Positions 1 to 10,503 of a stretch of 64,000 bases of DNA are shown in pieces. The translations under genes and the position numbers were made by a program. The stretch is from Medakamo hakoo (taxonomy: Eukaryota > Chlorophyta > Trebouxiophyceae > Coccomyxaceae): contig CP089457.1 in assembly GCA_026636295.1 (NCBI GenBank), positions 1-64,000 on the forward strand, in the 5' to 3' direction. Numbering within the stretch: position 1 is the first letter of the stretch; each line of letters opens with the position of its first letter. Under the pieces are notes generated by a model. That model made no database searches, was not told the DNA's origin, and saw nothing but the letters and a program-made list of their open reading frames with translations.

Positions 1-178
1 CCTAAACCTAACCCTACCCTAAACCCTAACCCTAACCCTAACCCTAACCCTAACCCTAACCCTAACCCTAACCCTAACCCTAACCCTAACCCTAACCCTA
101 ACCCTAACCTAACCCTACCCTAACCCTAACCCTAACCCTAACCCTAACCCTAACCCTAACCCTAACCCTAACTAACCT
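1..178. repeat. Telomeric CCCTAA array (left chromosome end)
   Basis: Nearly uninterrupted tandem CCCTAA units read 5' to 3' on the + strand, the orientation expected at a left chromosome end (TTAGGG running outward on the other strand). A few units are variant: CCCTAAA near the outer end, CCTAA, and CCCTACCCTAA. The main unit is the six-base human/diatom-type repeat rather than the seven-base Arabidopsis type. Confidence 0.97.
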
Positions 179-364
179 AACTCTAACCTAAACCCAACCT
201 TAAACCTAAATAAACCCTAAAAACCTAAGCGCGGCCATGCTTAGCGCAATGACAGTAGTCTAGGAACTCAGGAGAAAAAGCAAGACACGACACGCTCTCC
301 ATCCCCGCCCCGCTTTTCATAAGCGGACCCAGGCCAAGGAGGCGCCGCGCCTGTCCCCGCCCAG
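179..364. repeat. Degenerate telomere-proximal transition
   Basis: From about 179 to 228 the array decays into mutated units such as CTAACCTAAACCCAACC, AAATAAACCC and CCCTAAAAACC. It then gives way abruptly to unique, GC-rich sequence that contains the 3' flank of the first gene. No subtelomeric satellite or transposon is visible, so the transition is only about 50 bp and the first coding region ends within 200 bp of the telomere. Confidence 0.8.
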
Positions 365-1627
365 TTACGGTCTCCCCCAGCTGCGCCGACCCCATTGCCA
401 TCCGCAGGCCGTCCCCACCCACCCTTCTTCACACCGCCGCCGCGCGGGCTCGCCCACGTACTTGGCCAGGTCCTTGGCCGCCGCGTCCCAGTCCAGGTCG
501 GCCTTGCGCGCAAGGACCATCAACTCATCCACTTCATCCACGGTGTCGTAGTACTCCAGCAGCCGGCCGTACGCCTTGGCCCGGGGCGTCCAGTCGTGGA
601 CCATGACGACGGACGCGTCGTCGATGTGCCACAGCGCCTTGAGCGCGGTCGCGACGCGGAACCGGCCGTCGATGAGGACGACGTCCGCGACGACGGGCGG
701 GCCGGCCGTGTTGCCGCCCCGCTCCTCGCTCTCGCCCGCCACGACCGCCAGCTTTTCGATGGCGTTCACGTAGTCCGGCCACCGGGCGGAGTCGGACTTG
801 TTGGTGGGGAAGCCCCACTCGCCTGCCGGGCGTGGCGGGATGGGGATGGGTGGGGTGAGGGGTGAGCGTGAGAGACAGAAAGTGGGGTGGTGAGGTCGGC
901 CGACAGCGCCGACAGCGCCGCCCCGACCCCCACCACCACCACCACCACCACCAAAACGCAAATGGCACTCACCCGTCTCGCCGATGTCGACGCACGCGTA
1001 GTGCAGCTTGCCCTGGGCCTGCCAGAACGCGACGTCCGCCCGGGCCTGCATCTGCTTGCACCAGGGGACGGCGTTTTCGATGGACAGGGCCTTGGCCGCG
1101 AGCGGCGCGGCCTGGACCGTGCTCGCCCCGCTGCCGTACTCGACGTACGTGGTGGCCTGGCTGGCGTACCAGGCCAGCGTCAGCGCCTCGCCCAGCGTCA
1201 TGGCCGGCTGCATGTACTTGTCGAACGCGGAGCGGGGCAGGCCCGCGGGGCGGTCGACCGGCGGCCGGGGGCGCGCCCGCGGCGCGGCCAGGTCCAGGCG
1301 GGACGCGCTGCCGCCGAGGGCTTTCACCCGCAGGCCCAGGGCCACCAGGTCCGCGCGGGACGCGCCGTCGGAGGTGGCCAGCACGACGACCAGGGCCGTG
1401 ATCGCGACGGCGAGGAGGAAGAGGGGGAAGCGGCGGCCGCCCGCGGGCGCGTGCACGCCGCCCGTCGCCAGCAGGCTGAACGCGGCTTTCAGGCCGCCGG
1501 TGCCGGCTTCAGGGTCGGCGGCCGAGGTGGCCGGAGTGCCACGGCCGGGAGAGGCCCGGCGGGGCGACGCCAGCAGCGAGCCGGGCGGGGTCGGGCGGCG
1601 GGGCGAGGCCGTGGTCGAGGCGGGCAT
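365..1627 (-). CDS. Membrane-anchored methyltransferase-like protein
   Basis: Two exons (973-1627, 822-365) joined by an intron with a GTGAGT donor and CAG acceptor give about 370 residues. The N-terminus is Pro/Arg/Ser-rich and cytosol-like, followed by one hydrophobic segment near residues 67-84 (FPLFLLAVAITALVVVLA), so a type II membrane protein is likely. The lumenal part has the glycine-rich YVEYGSGAST motif, then VVLIDGRFRVATALKAL and MVHDW.PR, a pattern seen in Rossmann-fold SAM-dependent methyltransferase-like proteins. Substrate is unknown. I chose the ATG at 1627 because it starts the Ser/Pro-rich leader just before the anchor; longer in-frame starts exist. The intron contains a CCA-type trinucleotide run. 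This is the most telomere-proximal gene. Family is inferred from motifs only. Confidence 0.6.
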   Translation of the reverse strand: MPASTTASPRRPTPPGSLLASPRRASPGRGTPATSAADPEAGTGGLKAAFSLLATGGVHAPAGGRRFPLFLLAVAITALVVVLATSDGASRADLVALGLRVKALGGSASRLDLAAPRARPRPPVDRPAGLPRSAFDKYMQPAMTLGEALTLAWYASQATTYVEYGSGASTVQAAPLAAKALSIENAVPWCKQMQARADVAFWQAQGKLHYACVDIGETGECHLRFGGGGGGGGGRGGAVGAVGRPHHPTFCLSRSPLTPPIPIPPRPAGEWGFPTNKSDSARWPDYVNAIEKLAVVAGESEERGGNTAGPPVVADVVLIDGRFRVATALKALWHIDDASVVMVHDWTPRAKAYGRLLEYYDTVDEVDELMVLARKADLDWDAAAKDLAKYVGEPARRRCEEGWVGTACGWQWGRRSWGRP

Positions 1628-2272
1628 GGCGGGCGGTGGTGCTGGAGAGCGGGGGAGGGAACCAAAAAAAACGGTGGGTGTTGTGAGGGCGCGTCGCCAC
1701 TTGCCCCACGCGGCCTCCCTCTCCGCCGCCCGCATGCAGGGCTCTGGACCGCTCCCTCCCAAGCGCGCCACCTCTCACCTCAGGAAACGAGTTGAACAGC
1801 TCACAGGCGGCGGCCTAGACAACGCGATTGAAACGGAAATGCGCTCCGCACCACCGGCGCGCCTGTGGTGGGAAGGCGGAAGGGCTTTGGTCCCGCGTCC
1901 AAGCGAGGCCACGGTCAGACCCGGCGTGTCACGGTCCCGGCTGAGGGTCGGGCAGGCGGGCCGAGGTCCAGGCTGGTAGCGTGCGGCGGGCCGCAAAGCA
2001 GACCGCGCGCAGTTTTTTTTTGCAGAAGGTCGCGTTGCTCGACCGTGGGCCCCACACGCACACACGCACGGGAGGAGGGATGCGAGTGCACCGCTGCGCA
2101 CAGCTGGGACAGGACGCGTGGGGCGGCCAGGCAAGGAAGAGGCGAGGAAGGAGTGCGGCGGGCGGGCACAAAAACAGTGTGAGTGGGGAGTCGCGCGCTT
2201 GCGCCTCTCCCACACCCGCTTTCTCAGCGGGCCCCCCCCCCCCTTTCCGACCCCGTCAACCCACACACACCC
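1628..2272. other. Intergenic, divergent promoter region
   Basis: Lies between the start codons of the methyltransferase-like gene (-) and the phosphatase gene (+), so it should hold both 5' regions. It is GC-rich with a T9 tract near 2013 and a C12 run near 2232-2243. No conserved ORF, TATA box or RNA gene was recognised. Confidence 0.5.
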
Positions 2273-5256
2273 ATGGCGCGCAAGACGCGCGCCGCGCCCA
2301 CGGCCGCTGACCCGGCGGCCGACTTGATGACGCAGGCGCCTCGCAAACGGCGTGGGGACGGCGCGGCCGGTGAGTTTTTTTTTTTTGGTCCGCTCCGGCG
2401 AGGCGTCCAAGCTGGCATCCCATGCGGTTGGGGCCCGCGTCGCACGGCTCTCCCCGCCTCGGCCGACCTGTCGGCCGTGCCCCAGGTCCAGCCATGCTCG
2501 CAGCACCGTAGCATGTGCCCGGAGCTGACCGCCCGTCGCTCCCCCCCCACTTCCGGGGCGCGCCTTTGTCCCTCTCGCCGATTCACCGGGCCAGTGGCGC
2601 TTGCCGACGCCCGCCCGGCCCTCCCACGCCTCGCCGGGGCCTGTGCCCCACGGCGACAAGGGCAGAAGGTGCCAAGCCCCTCTGCCTGAGGTTTGCAGCC
2701 GCGTGCACCCCTCCTCCGCACGCGCCACCGCCCGCAAAACGCCCTCCCCAGCGCGTCGGACGACGCGCTGCGGTGCTGGCCGGAGCGCGGCCCATGCGTT
2801 GCGGTCGGGGCGGCCGCCCGGCCGCCCCTGCGCTCAAGCGGTCCGTCCGCCGCCCGTGGACGCAAGGTGGCTCACCCAGCCACCCTGCCTGCCGAACTGG
2901 GCGTGTCGGCGGGCCGTTTCAGGCTGCCGCACCACCCACCCCGCCCCCGCCCGCGTTGTTTTTGCCGCCGAAGCACAGCAGGGAGAGGAGATTGCTCACG
3001 CCCTCCTCTCCACCCCCAACAACAGCCCCGACGTCCGACCCGCCCACGCCGCCGCCGGCCAAGCGCCCCGCGTCCGGGGCCGGCCGCCTGACGCCGGCGC
3101 AGGTGAGTTTGGGCGGGAAGCGAGGGGACGGGCAGAGGGGACAACTCTGCGTGCGCGCCCGCCCCCGGCTTGTGCATGCGTTGGCCGTGAGGGGCCTGTG
3201 GGGCCCGCGCCGCGCCATCACACCGCCGTCCTCGCCCTCTGGGAGGGTGTGGCAAGGCCCGAGGCGGTGGCAGGCCGCGGCAAACCGCCGTCAAACGCCG
3301 CGCGGCCGGTGCCTCCCGGCCCGCGCAGGCCGGCCAACCGCCCGAGCGCACCCTGCCTCCCTCCCGAGCAGCTGCGCCGGCGCCCTTGTCCCCTCAGGGG
3401 GCCTTGACCGCCAACGCCCCGCCTGGCCGCCGCCCCCCACCCCCCTCTGACTGTGGGCTGGGTGCCCAGCACGCGCGCGCGCGGGCGCGGCCAGCCGGGC
3501 TGCGGGGGACTCCTCCTTCCCTGCCGCGCCCGTCGCCCCTGCACCATCCCCCACGCCCCCCACCCCATCCCCGTCCCCCCCACCCTCCCTCCATCTCCCA
3601 ACCCCGTGCAGGCCGCGTCCCTCGCCGCCGCCCTGCACGCGCCCGCCGCCCACGTCCCGGCCCACCTGCACCACCGCACCGCCGGTGACGCTGGCCCGTC
3701 CACCTCCTCCGGCGGCGGCGGCGGCGCTCAAGCCGCCGCGGCCGCTGCGACCGCGGCCGCCCGGCCGCGCCGCGTCCTGGAAGCCTTGTTCTCGCCCGTC
3801 CTGACGCTCTTCGGGGCGGGCGGCGGGGGTGGCAACGGCCCCGCCTCCCTGCCGCCGGGCGCCGCGCCGGCCACCGCCCGGGAGTGGGCGGCCGCTCACC
3901 ACCGCGTGACGCCGCCGCCAGACGCGGTCATGCGCGACGCCGGCGCCGGCGCCGGCGCGCCCACGGGCTCCGACGGCCCGACCACCACGGACGGAGAATC
4001 GGAAACGTGCCTGGACGCGGCTGCTGCCGCGGCGGCGGCCGCCGCGGCCGCCGCGCGCGCGCCGCTGCCGCCCAACCCAGCCCCGCCCACGCCGGGCCCG
4101 ACCCCGGGCACGGGCACGACTGCGCCGCCTGGCGCCCACCCGGCCGCCCACCCGCTCCATGACGACGGGTACGACGACGACGACGTCGATGTCGACGTCG
4201 ACGACGACCTGGACATGGCATGCGAGCGGCGGGGGGAGGCCGAGGGCGGCGGCCGCTCGTTTGGCGACGAGGACGACGACGACGACGGCCTGGACGGCGG
4301 CGACTTTGTCGACGGCGACGACTCGGACGACCCGGACGGCTGCGGCGCGGCCGGCGCGGCCGACGACGACGACTTCCTGGAGTTTGACCCGTACGCGTTC
4401 ATCAAGGCCCTGCCGCCCCTGGCGGCCGTCGCCGCGGCGGTCGGCAGCGCCGACCGCCCGGCCATCCTGCCCCGCCGCACCCGCCGCGCGCGCGCCGCCA
4501 CGCTCGTCCTCGACCTGGACGAGACCCTGGTCCACTCCACGCTCGGCCCCGCCACCACCACCGCCGCCGCCGCCCGGTGCGCGGGCGCCATCCGCGCCGA
4601 CTTCTCGTTCGACGTCGCGCTGGCCGGCCGCACGCACGGCGTCCACGTCCGCACCCGCCCCCACCTGCAGGCCTTCCTGGAACGGTGCGCCGAGCTGTTT
4701 GAGGTCGTCGTCTTCACCGCCTCCCAGCGCGTGTACGCGGACAAGCTGCTGGACGTCGTCGACCCGGGGCGGCGCCTCATCCGCCACCGCGTCTTCCGCG
4801 AGGCGTGCGTCGTCGTGGAGGGCAACTACCTGAAGGACCTGACGATCCTGGGCCGCGACCTGGCGCGGACGGTCATCGTGGACAACTCGCCACAGGTGTG
4901 TGTGTGTGAAGGGGGTTGTGAGGGTGGTGGGAGGCGGGGAGGGCGGCGGTGGGCCGGCGAGCGGCGGGTGGGGCGCGCGCCCTCGGAAAAAAGCGCTTTC
5001 CACTCAAAAAAAAAACTCACATCCCCTAACACAACAAAACACACCCCCCAACAAAAAAAAGGCGTTTGGCTTCCAACTGGAAAACGGCATCCCCATCGAA
5101 TCCTGGTACGACGACGACGGGGACGCCGAGCTACCGCGCCTGCTGCCGCTGCTGGAAGCCCTGGCCACCGCCCCGGACGTCCGCCCGCTGCTCGCGTCGG
5201 CGTTCCAGCTGCGCCGCCTGGTCGAGCGCGCGCCGTCCCTGCCGCCCGTCATGTGA
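2273..5256 (+). CDS. FCP1/SCP-like protein phosphatase (HAD, CTD-phosphatase family)
   Basis: Four exons (2273-2369, 3026-3102, 3612-4895, 5062-5256) keep frame through GT-AG introns and encode about 550 residues. The C-terminal third is a classic NLI-interacting-factor/SCP phosphatase domain: VLDLDETLVHS carries the catalytic DxDxT nucleophile pair, VVFTASQRVYADKLLD follows, then VIVDNSPQ spliced to AFGFQLENGIPIESWYDD supplies the metal-binding acidic residues. Such enzymes dephosphorylate phosphoserines, typically on the RNA polymerase II CTD or SMAD-like substrates. The N-terminal half is low complexity (Ala/Gly/Pro) with a strongly acidic DDDD/DVDVD block near residues 230-300. The two small 5' exons are supported only by phase and splice signals; the exon 3/exon 4 junction is supported by homology. 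Confidence 0.85.
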
Positions 5257-5906
5257 GGGCGCGGTGCGCGCGTGCGTGCCCTTCTTGCGTTTGCCCTGCG
5301 GCATGTGTCATTGTCTCAATTGTGTGCGTGCCTGACCCTTTCCCCCCCGCTTCGCTTTCATTTGTCCATCTGTTTTTTTTTTCTCCGCGTGCCCTCTCCC
5401 CGACCACCCACCCCAAACAACACATTGCACCGTCCAGTTTTTTTCCCCCACCCCCAACTTGCCTCTTCTTCTTTTCCGTGAGTGTGTGCGTGAGCAGTGA
5501 GCAGTGAGAGGGGGTGCGGGTGCTGCGTGCGCGTGGAGCGTGGGGAGGCGTGCGTGTGTGATCAAAACGAACGGCCCGCCGCCCCGGCTCCTCCGCGCGC
5601 GCCCGAGGAACCCCAGCCCTTGTCTTTTTTTCAACCACCCTCCCTCCTCCACTCTCGCACCCTCTCAACTCGCGTGCGTGCGTGCGCCTGCCCACAACGC
5701 GAGCTTCCGCCAGCGGCCGCGCCCGCACGCGTCGCAGTGTGGAGCGCGCACGTGCGGGCGGGAGCGCTGGGCGGCCGCGGCACGCCGCTCTCGACCACCC
5801 ATGAGCAAACAAGAAAAGGAAACAAAATAGACGCGACAAAAAACCACCCGCCCGCCCTCTCTCACGCCACCACCTCACACCCCACCCCACGCCCACCACC
5901 CACCAT
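5257..5906. other. Intergenic between convergent genes
   Basis: Contains the 3' flanks of the phosphatase (+) and CEP104 (-) genes. It is pyrimidine-rich on the + strand with T10 near 5371 and T6 tracts. No coding signal, RNA or repeat family is recognised. Confidence 0.5.
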
Positions 5907-8900
5907 TCACCCAGCCGCCGCGTCCAGCACGTCCCGGATGGCGACCACGTCAGGGTGGTCCGCCCCCAGGGCCGCCGCCTGGATGGTCAGCGCCCGCCGC
6001 AGCAGGGGCAGGCCGCGCGGCCCGTCCCCGCCCTCCAGGTGCAGCACGGCCAAGTCCGTCAGCGCGCCGGCCGTGGCGGGCGAGTCCGGCCCGGCCGACG
6101 CCTCGAACACGCCCACCGCCCGTTCCAGCAGGGTGGCCGCTTCGGCTCGCCGCCCGCGCGCCGCCAGCACCGCCGCCAGGCCCGCGAGCGCGTCGCCGAC
6201 CGCGGGGCTGGCCGGCCCGTGCGCCGCGGTGCGCCGCGCCAGCTCGGCTTCGAGGGCGGCGGGGTCCGCGTCCGCCAGCGGGTCGGGGGGTGGGGCGGGC
6301 GCGGCCGCGGCCCCGTCCGCGGCGGTGGAGGCGCCGGCGGCCCCCGCCGCGGGCGGCGCGGGGCTCGGCGGCCGCCCCGCCAGCGCGCGCAGCAGCGCCT
6401 CGCGCAGGCGGGCGTTGACGCCCGCCGCCGCCGGCGCCAGGCTGGCGCCCACGCCCGGCGGGAGCAGGGGCCCCACCGCCCGCGCCAGGTCCAGCGCCGC
6501 GACGCGGACGGGGGCCGACGCCGACCCGGCCGCCGCCAGCGCAAAGCGGGCGACACCCTCCAGGTCGGAGTGCGGCGGCGGCGGCGGCGTGGCGGCAGAG
6601 GCCGGAGAGGCCGGGCCGGCCGGGGCGGCGGCCGCGGCCGCGGCCGCGGCCGGGACCAGGTCCGCCAGCACGGCCAAGCGGGCGGTCAACGCCCGGGGCG
6701 CCATGGCCGCCACGGCCGCCGCCCAGCGCGCCCCGGTCCCACCGCCCGCCTTGACCAGCGCGGACACGACGGCGGCCACGCCCTTTGGCGCGCCCGCCGC
6801 CAGCCGTTTCAGCGCGTCCGCGGCGGCCGCGGCGGCCCGGGCGTTGGTGTCCGCCAGCCGGTCCACCGCCGGCGGCAACAGCTCGGCCACGACCGCGGAC
6901 GCGTCGCGGGCGGACGGCGCCGCCTCGACGGCCGCGCACCCGGCGCCGAGCGCGGCCGACACAACCGCCGGCACCCGGTCGCGCGCCGCCGCGGCCGCCG
7001 CCGCCCGGGCCAGCGCCCGCACGTACTCCCGGCGGTCGAGCCCGCCGCCGCACTCGGCCGCGGTCGCCAGGCCCGGCTGGGCCGCCGCCACGGCGCCCCA
7101 CCCCGCCTCGCGCAGGGCCCAGGGCCGGGAGGCCAGGGCCGCCGCGGTGTACCACCCGTGCGCGGCGGCCAGGGCGGCCGCCTCCTTGGCGGCCGCCTCA
7201 TCCCGCGGCGGGTCGGGCGGGGGCAGGTCGGCCGGCCAGCCTGGCGACGGCGGGCACGCCGCCACGAGCGCGGCCAGGGCCGCGGCCGTGTCGGCGGTGA
7301 GCGGCGGCGGCGGCGGCGGCGGCTGGGGAGGGGCGGGTGCGGACGGCGGCGACGGGGGCGCCACATCCGCGCCACCGCCACCACCACCGCTCGCGCCGTC
7401 CCAACTCGCCCTCCCCACCACCGGCCGGTCATCCAGGTCGCGCTGGGTGAGGCGGGGCGGCGGGCGGGGAGGGGGCGGGGACCACACGCCTCCTCCGCCG
7501 GCGGGCGGCGGCGGCGGCGGCGTTGGGTGTGGGTGGGCGTGGGGGAGAGGCACGGCCGGCGGGGCCCGCGCCGAGCTCGCCAGGGGAGGAGGGGCGGCCG
7601 CGCGCACGGCCTTGACCGCTGCCGCCGCCGCCTCACCCCACCGCCCGCCCTCGACGCCCGCGATCAGGGCGGCGGCCTCCGCCCGCACGGCCCCGGCTTC
7701 GGCCTTTGCAGCTTTCGCGGCTTCAAAGTCTTCCACGCCCGCCGCGGCGGCTTGGCGGGTGACGGCCGCCTCCAGCCGGGCGTCGACCTCGCGCAACGCG
7801 GCGGCAGCCGCTTTCAACGCGCCAGCCGCGTCGTAGTCTTCGGCAGCCGCGGCCGCGGCTTTCGCCGCCTCCAGGCGCGCGAGCGCGGGCACGAGCGGCG
7901 GCCTGTGCGGCGGCGGCGGGGAAGGCGCCAGGGGGGCGTGGTGCGCGGCGCCGGCCACGGCCGCGCCCGGCGCCAGGACGTGGGCCGGGTCCTCCCCGGC
8001 GGCCGCGGGCGGCGGGCGCGCCCCGACCACCGGCTCGCCGACCAGGCTGACGGCCACGAGGCCGACCTGGCGCCCGCCGTTGAGGCCGTTGGCGTGCGGG
8101 CCGTGCAGCGTCAGCCGCACCGCCACGGCCGGCACGCCGCCCAGGGCCACGGACTTGAGCTCGCGTGCCGCATGCCCGGACCGGGTGTTGGGGTCAAACG
8201 CCAGGCGGCCGAGCGGGCGCCAGGTGAGGGGCGCGCCCAGCGCGGCGGCCGCCGCAGGCGTGCGGGCGAGCGCGGCGCCCAGGCCGTCCGGCGCCGCGAC
8301 GGCCACGTCCACGGCCGCCGCGATTTTGTACTCATGCGCCAGCAGCTGCAGAGCGTGCAAGCGGGCCGGCGTGGCCAGGGACAGGACGAGCTCCTGCGGG
8401 TAAGTGCACCGCCTGTGTGTGTGTTGTTGAAGATGGGGAGAGGTCGGTGAGAGGGAGAGGTCGAGCAGCGCGCAAGGCGGGCAAGATGCGAGCGACGAAA
8501 ACAAAAAAAAACACCGCCGTCCACTCACTTTGCGCTCTGCCACCCACTCGTGCCGGGCCCACGGTTGACCAGGTCGCTGGCCGGGTGGCACGGGTCCTGT
8601 GTGCGGGAAGAGAAAGCGTGAGGGGGGGACAACGGGGAGCGACACACGCTGCCGGCGGTGCGTTTGAGCGCGGCGCGAGGATAGAGGAAGGGCTCGGCGG
8701 CGAGGCAGCCACCCGCTTCGTCTTCGCCGGCCCACCCCGTCCAATGCAGGAGGCCGCAGGCGTCCCGCGCGTGTGTATTGCGCGCAGCTCAGGCGGGCAC
8801 GGCCCCCGGCGGCCCGCCGCCGAAACGGAAAACAATCCGCTTGGTGCGCCGAAACCGACGCGCCGCCCCTCCCCTCTCCCATCAAGGCACACAGCCCCCC

Positions 8901-8987
8901 ACGCACCTCTCCCGTCGGCGCCGCGGCCGTGAACCGCAGCTTGGACGCGGCCGGCCCACCAGTGGCGGCGCCGGCCTCACCCGTCAT
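5907..8987 (-). CDS. CEP104: CEP104-like ciliary tip / centrosomal protein with TPR tail
   Basis: Three exons (8907-8987, 8529-8596, 5907-8412) give about 884 residues. The N-terminal jelly-roll region is recognisable across both introns: SGWQSAK, then RCTYPQELVLSL, then LQLLAHEYKIA and NTRSGHAARELKSV, matching CEP104/FARR1 proteins. A coiled, UVR-like segment (DYDAAGALKAA, DFEAAKAAKAE) is followed by a Pro-rich linker and an Ala-rich helical-repeat region in the TOG position. The final about 130 residues look like kinesin-light-chain-type tetratricopeptide repeats (HGPASPAVGDALAGLA, LLRRALTIQAAALGADHPDV). Known CEP104 proteins bind microtubule plus ends and the ciliary tip. Human CEP104 ends in zinc fingers, which I do not see here, so the TPR tail is unusual. 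Identification is strong for the N-terminus and weaker for the TOG part. Confidence 0.85.
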   Translation of the reverse strand: MTGEAGAATGGPAASKLRFTAAAPTGEVRGGLCALMGEGRGGASVSAHQADCFPFRRRAAGGRARLSCAQYTRAGRLRPPALDGVGRRRRSGWLPRRRALPLSSRRAQTHRRQRVSLPVVPPSRFLFPHTGPVPPGQRPGQPWARHEWVAERKVSGRRCFFLFSSLASCPPCALLDLSLSPTSPHLQQHTHRRCTYPQELVLSLATPARLHALQLLAHEYKIAAAVDVAVAAPDGLGAALARTPAAAAALGAPLTWRPLGRLAFDPNTRSGHAARELKSVALGGVPAVAVRLTLHGPHANGLNGGRQVGLVAVSLVGEPVVGARPPPAAAGEDPAHVLAPGAAVAGAAHHAPLAPSPPPPHRPPLVPALARLEAAKAAAAAAEDYDAAGALKAAAAALREVDARLEAAVTRQAAAAGVEDFEAAKAAKAEAGAVRAEAAALIAGVEGGRWGEAAAAAVKAVRAAAPPPLASSARAPPAVPLPHAHPHPTPPPPPPAGGGGVWSPPPPRPPPRLTQRDLDDRPVVGRASWDGASGGGGGGADVAPPSPPSAPAPPQPPPPPPPLTADTAAALAALVAACPPSPGWPADLPPPDPPRDEAAAKEAAALAAAHGWYTAAALASRPWALREAGWGAVAAAQPGLATAAECGGGLDRREYVRALARAAAAAAARDRVPAVVSAALGAGCAAVEAAPSARDASAVVAELLPPAVDRLADTNARAAAAAADALKRLAAGAPKGVAAVVSALVKAGGGTGARWAAAVAAMAPRALTARLAVLADLVPAAAAAAAAAPAGPASPASAATPPPPPHSDLEGVARFALAAAGSASAPVRVAALDLARAVGPLLPPGVGASLAPAAAGVNARLREALLRALAGRPPSPAPPAAGAAGASTAADGAAAAPAPPPDPLADADPAALEAELARRTAAHGPASPAVGDALAGLAAVLAARGRRAEAATLLERAVGVFEASAGPDSPATAGALTDLAVLHLEGGDGPRGLPLLRRALTIQAAALGADHPDVVAIRDVLDAAAG

Positions 8988-9467
8988 TCGTGTCAGGGGC
9001 CGGGCGGGCGCGGTGGTGCGGGTGACAGCAGGGGACCGAGAAGAAGGAGAGCGCAAAACGCGCGTGTGAGAGGCCAGGTCGAAGGCTCTGCCCTCCCCAC
9101 ACCCCATCCATCCATCCAATCCATCCACCCACCCATCCATCCTCTCTTTCTCACCCACCTCCCGCTCCACGCAACAAGAAAAAAAGAAGATTCGCAAAAG
9201 GTCGGGCAGATCCTTTCTTACAACCCCCAAACACCCCTAAAGAAAAAAACACGGCGTCCTGGGCCCGCGACTTGCGCGCGCAACTCAATCGGCGCGGCCC
9301 GCCCCGGTCCATCACGCCTCCACGCAAAGTCAAACAAGAAAAGGCATTCATAAATTAGAAAATAGATCGCTGAGAGGGCGGGGGAGGGGCGGGGGACGTA
9401 TTCCCCACCCACCCACCCGCCCAAGTCTTCACGCGCTCTCTCCCCACACCACCACCGAACGCCCTCC
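8988..9467. other. Intergenic
   Basis: 5' region of CEP104 and 3' flank of the next minus-strand gene. It holds an ATCC/CATC-rich imperfect tandem stretch around 9103-9140 and several A-tracts (9177-9187, 9239-9250). No gene recognised. Confidence 0.5.
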
Positions 9468-10421
9468 TCACGCCGAGGGCGGGCACCCGATCGACCCGTC
9501 GCACGCGTTGACGATGGGCCCGCCCAGCGCCGCCGACGAGCACCGGGACGCCTGCGCCAGCCGAATGCCGCCGGCGATGGCGTTGTCCGCGTTGGAGGCG
9601 GCCCCGCCCAGGAAGGCGCGGGCCAGCGACCCGACGACCGCGTCGCACCCGCACGAGTTGGCCGCGAACTGGCGCAGCTGGGCGCAGCACGCGTCGTTGG
9701 GCTGGGGCACGTTCTTCAGGGGGCCCGTCGCGGAGAAGGCGGAGCAGGGCGCGTTGGCGTACTTGGCCGCGATGTCGCGGAAGGTGGACGCGTAGGAACC
9801 GCACGGGCCCTGGAGTGTGTGTTGTGGGGGAGAGGTGGGTGGCGCCGGGTGAGGAGGGGCCATTCCCTTCCTCCTCCCCTCCATCGTCCCAAGCCCCACG
9901 ACCACCCACCGCCCCCCGATCTCAGGGCCCCCAAGACCGCGCGCTCACCGTCTCCAACTGGCTCCCAAGGATGCTGCACGTGATGGGGTTGGCTGTAGTT
10001 TCGGAAAAGGTGGGCGTGAGTGAGGGAGGACGGAAAAAAAGAACGCACAGGCGGGGCCAGTTGAGGTTGAGAGGCGAAGCCGCCTCCCGCGCGCTCGTGA
10101 GCGTCGGTCGCTGACCGACCCAATGGGCCGCCCCCTACCCCGTCCACACCCCCTCCCCCCAATCTCACGCGGCAGGTGGTCGGGCACAATCTCACAGCCG
10201 CCATTGTGGTGGAAAGCACGACGCCAACGCCGGCGCACGGGCCCCGGTGCGCAGACAAAGCCACCGCCCGCGCGCTCGGCTTCCACGCGGGTGGAAGCCG
10301 GCCGTCGCCCGCACGCGCACGCGCAAGCAGAGCGTCGCCCCCAAGCCTGCCCACCCATCCACGCACCGCTCACAGCGCCAGCCAGCAGGGCCAGCACGGC
10401 CAGGACGATCGCAAAACGCAT
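9468..10421 (-). CDS. Small secreted 10-Cys protein, array member A
   Basis: Exons 10367-10421, 9949-9992 and 9468-9809 encode 146 residues. The first exon is almost exactly a signal peptide (MRFAIVLAVLALLAGAVS) and the intron falls in phase 1 just after it, as in array members B and E. The mature protein has ten cysteines in the order C-x11-C-x18-C-x18-CC-x10-CxC-...-C-x12-C-x5-C, with the ending LGGPIVNACDGSIGC. The C..C..CC..CxC..C..C core recalls the plant eight-cysteine (lipid transfer / prolamin) fold, but the spacing differs and two extra cysteines are present. It is therefore secreted and disulfide-rich; lipid binding is only a guess. An (AC)n/(GT)n microsatellite lies about 30 bp upstream of the start codon. 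Confidence 0.8.
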
Positions 10422-10447
10422 GGTGGGGCGGTGTGGATCTGCGAGGG

Positions 10448-10503
<56 letters not shown>

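Noticed and set aside
925-955. Poly-His coding stretch on the + strand
   Set aside because: It is a CCA trinucleotide run inside the intron of the first gene on the opposite strand.
1775-2865. Minus-strand proteins overlapping the first phosphatase exon
   Set aside because: Arg/Gly/Pro-rich frames without motif, overlapping a plus-strand first exon whose splice phases fit the phosphatase gene.
5907-9230. Very long open frames on both strands throughout (for example antisense frames of 800 or more codons opposite CEP104)
   Set aside because: At this GC content stop codons are rare, so long frames arise by chance. The rejected frames are Arg/Pro/Ala-rich with no motifs, while the chosen frames carry catalytic motifs and splice consistently.
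10167-10360. Extra exon of array member A (frame with GGCEIVPDHLPREI and several Cys)
   Set aside because: Does not fit the conserved cysteine spacing seen in the other four members; splicing exon 1 directly to 9992 preserves it.
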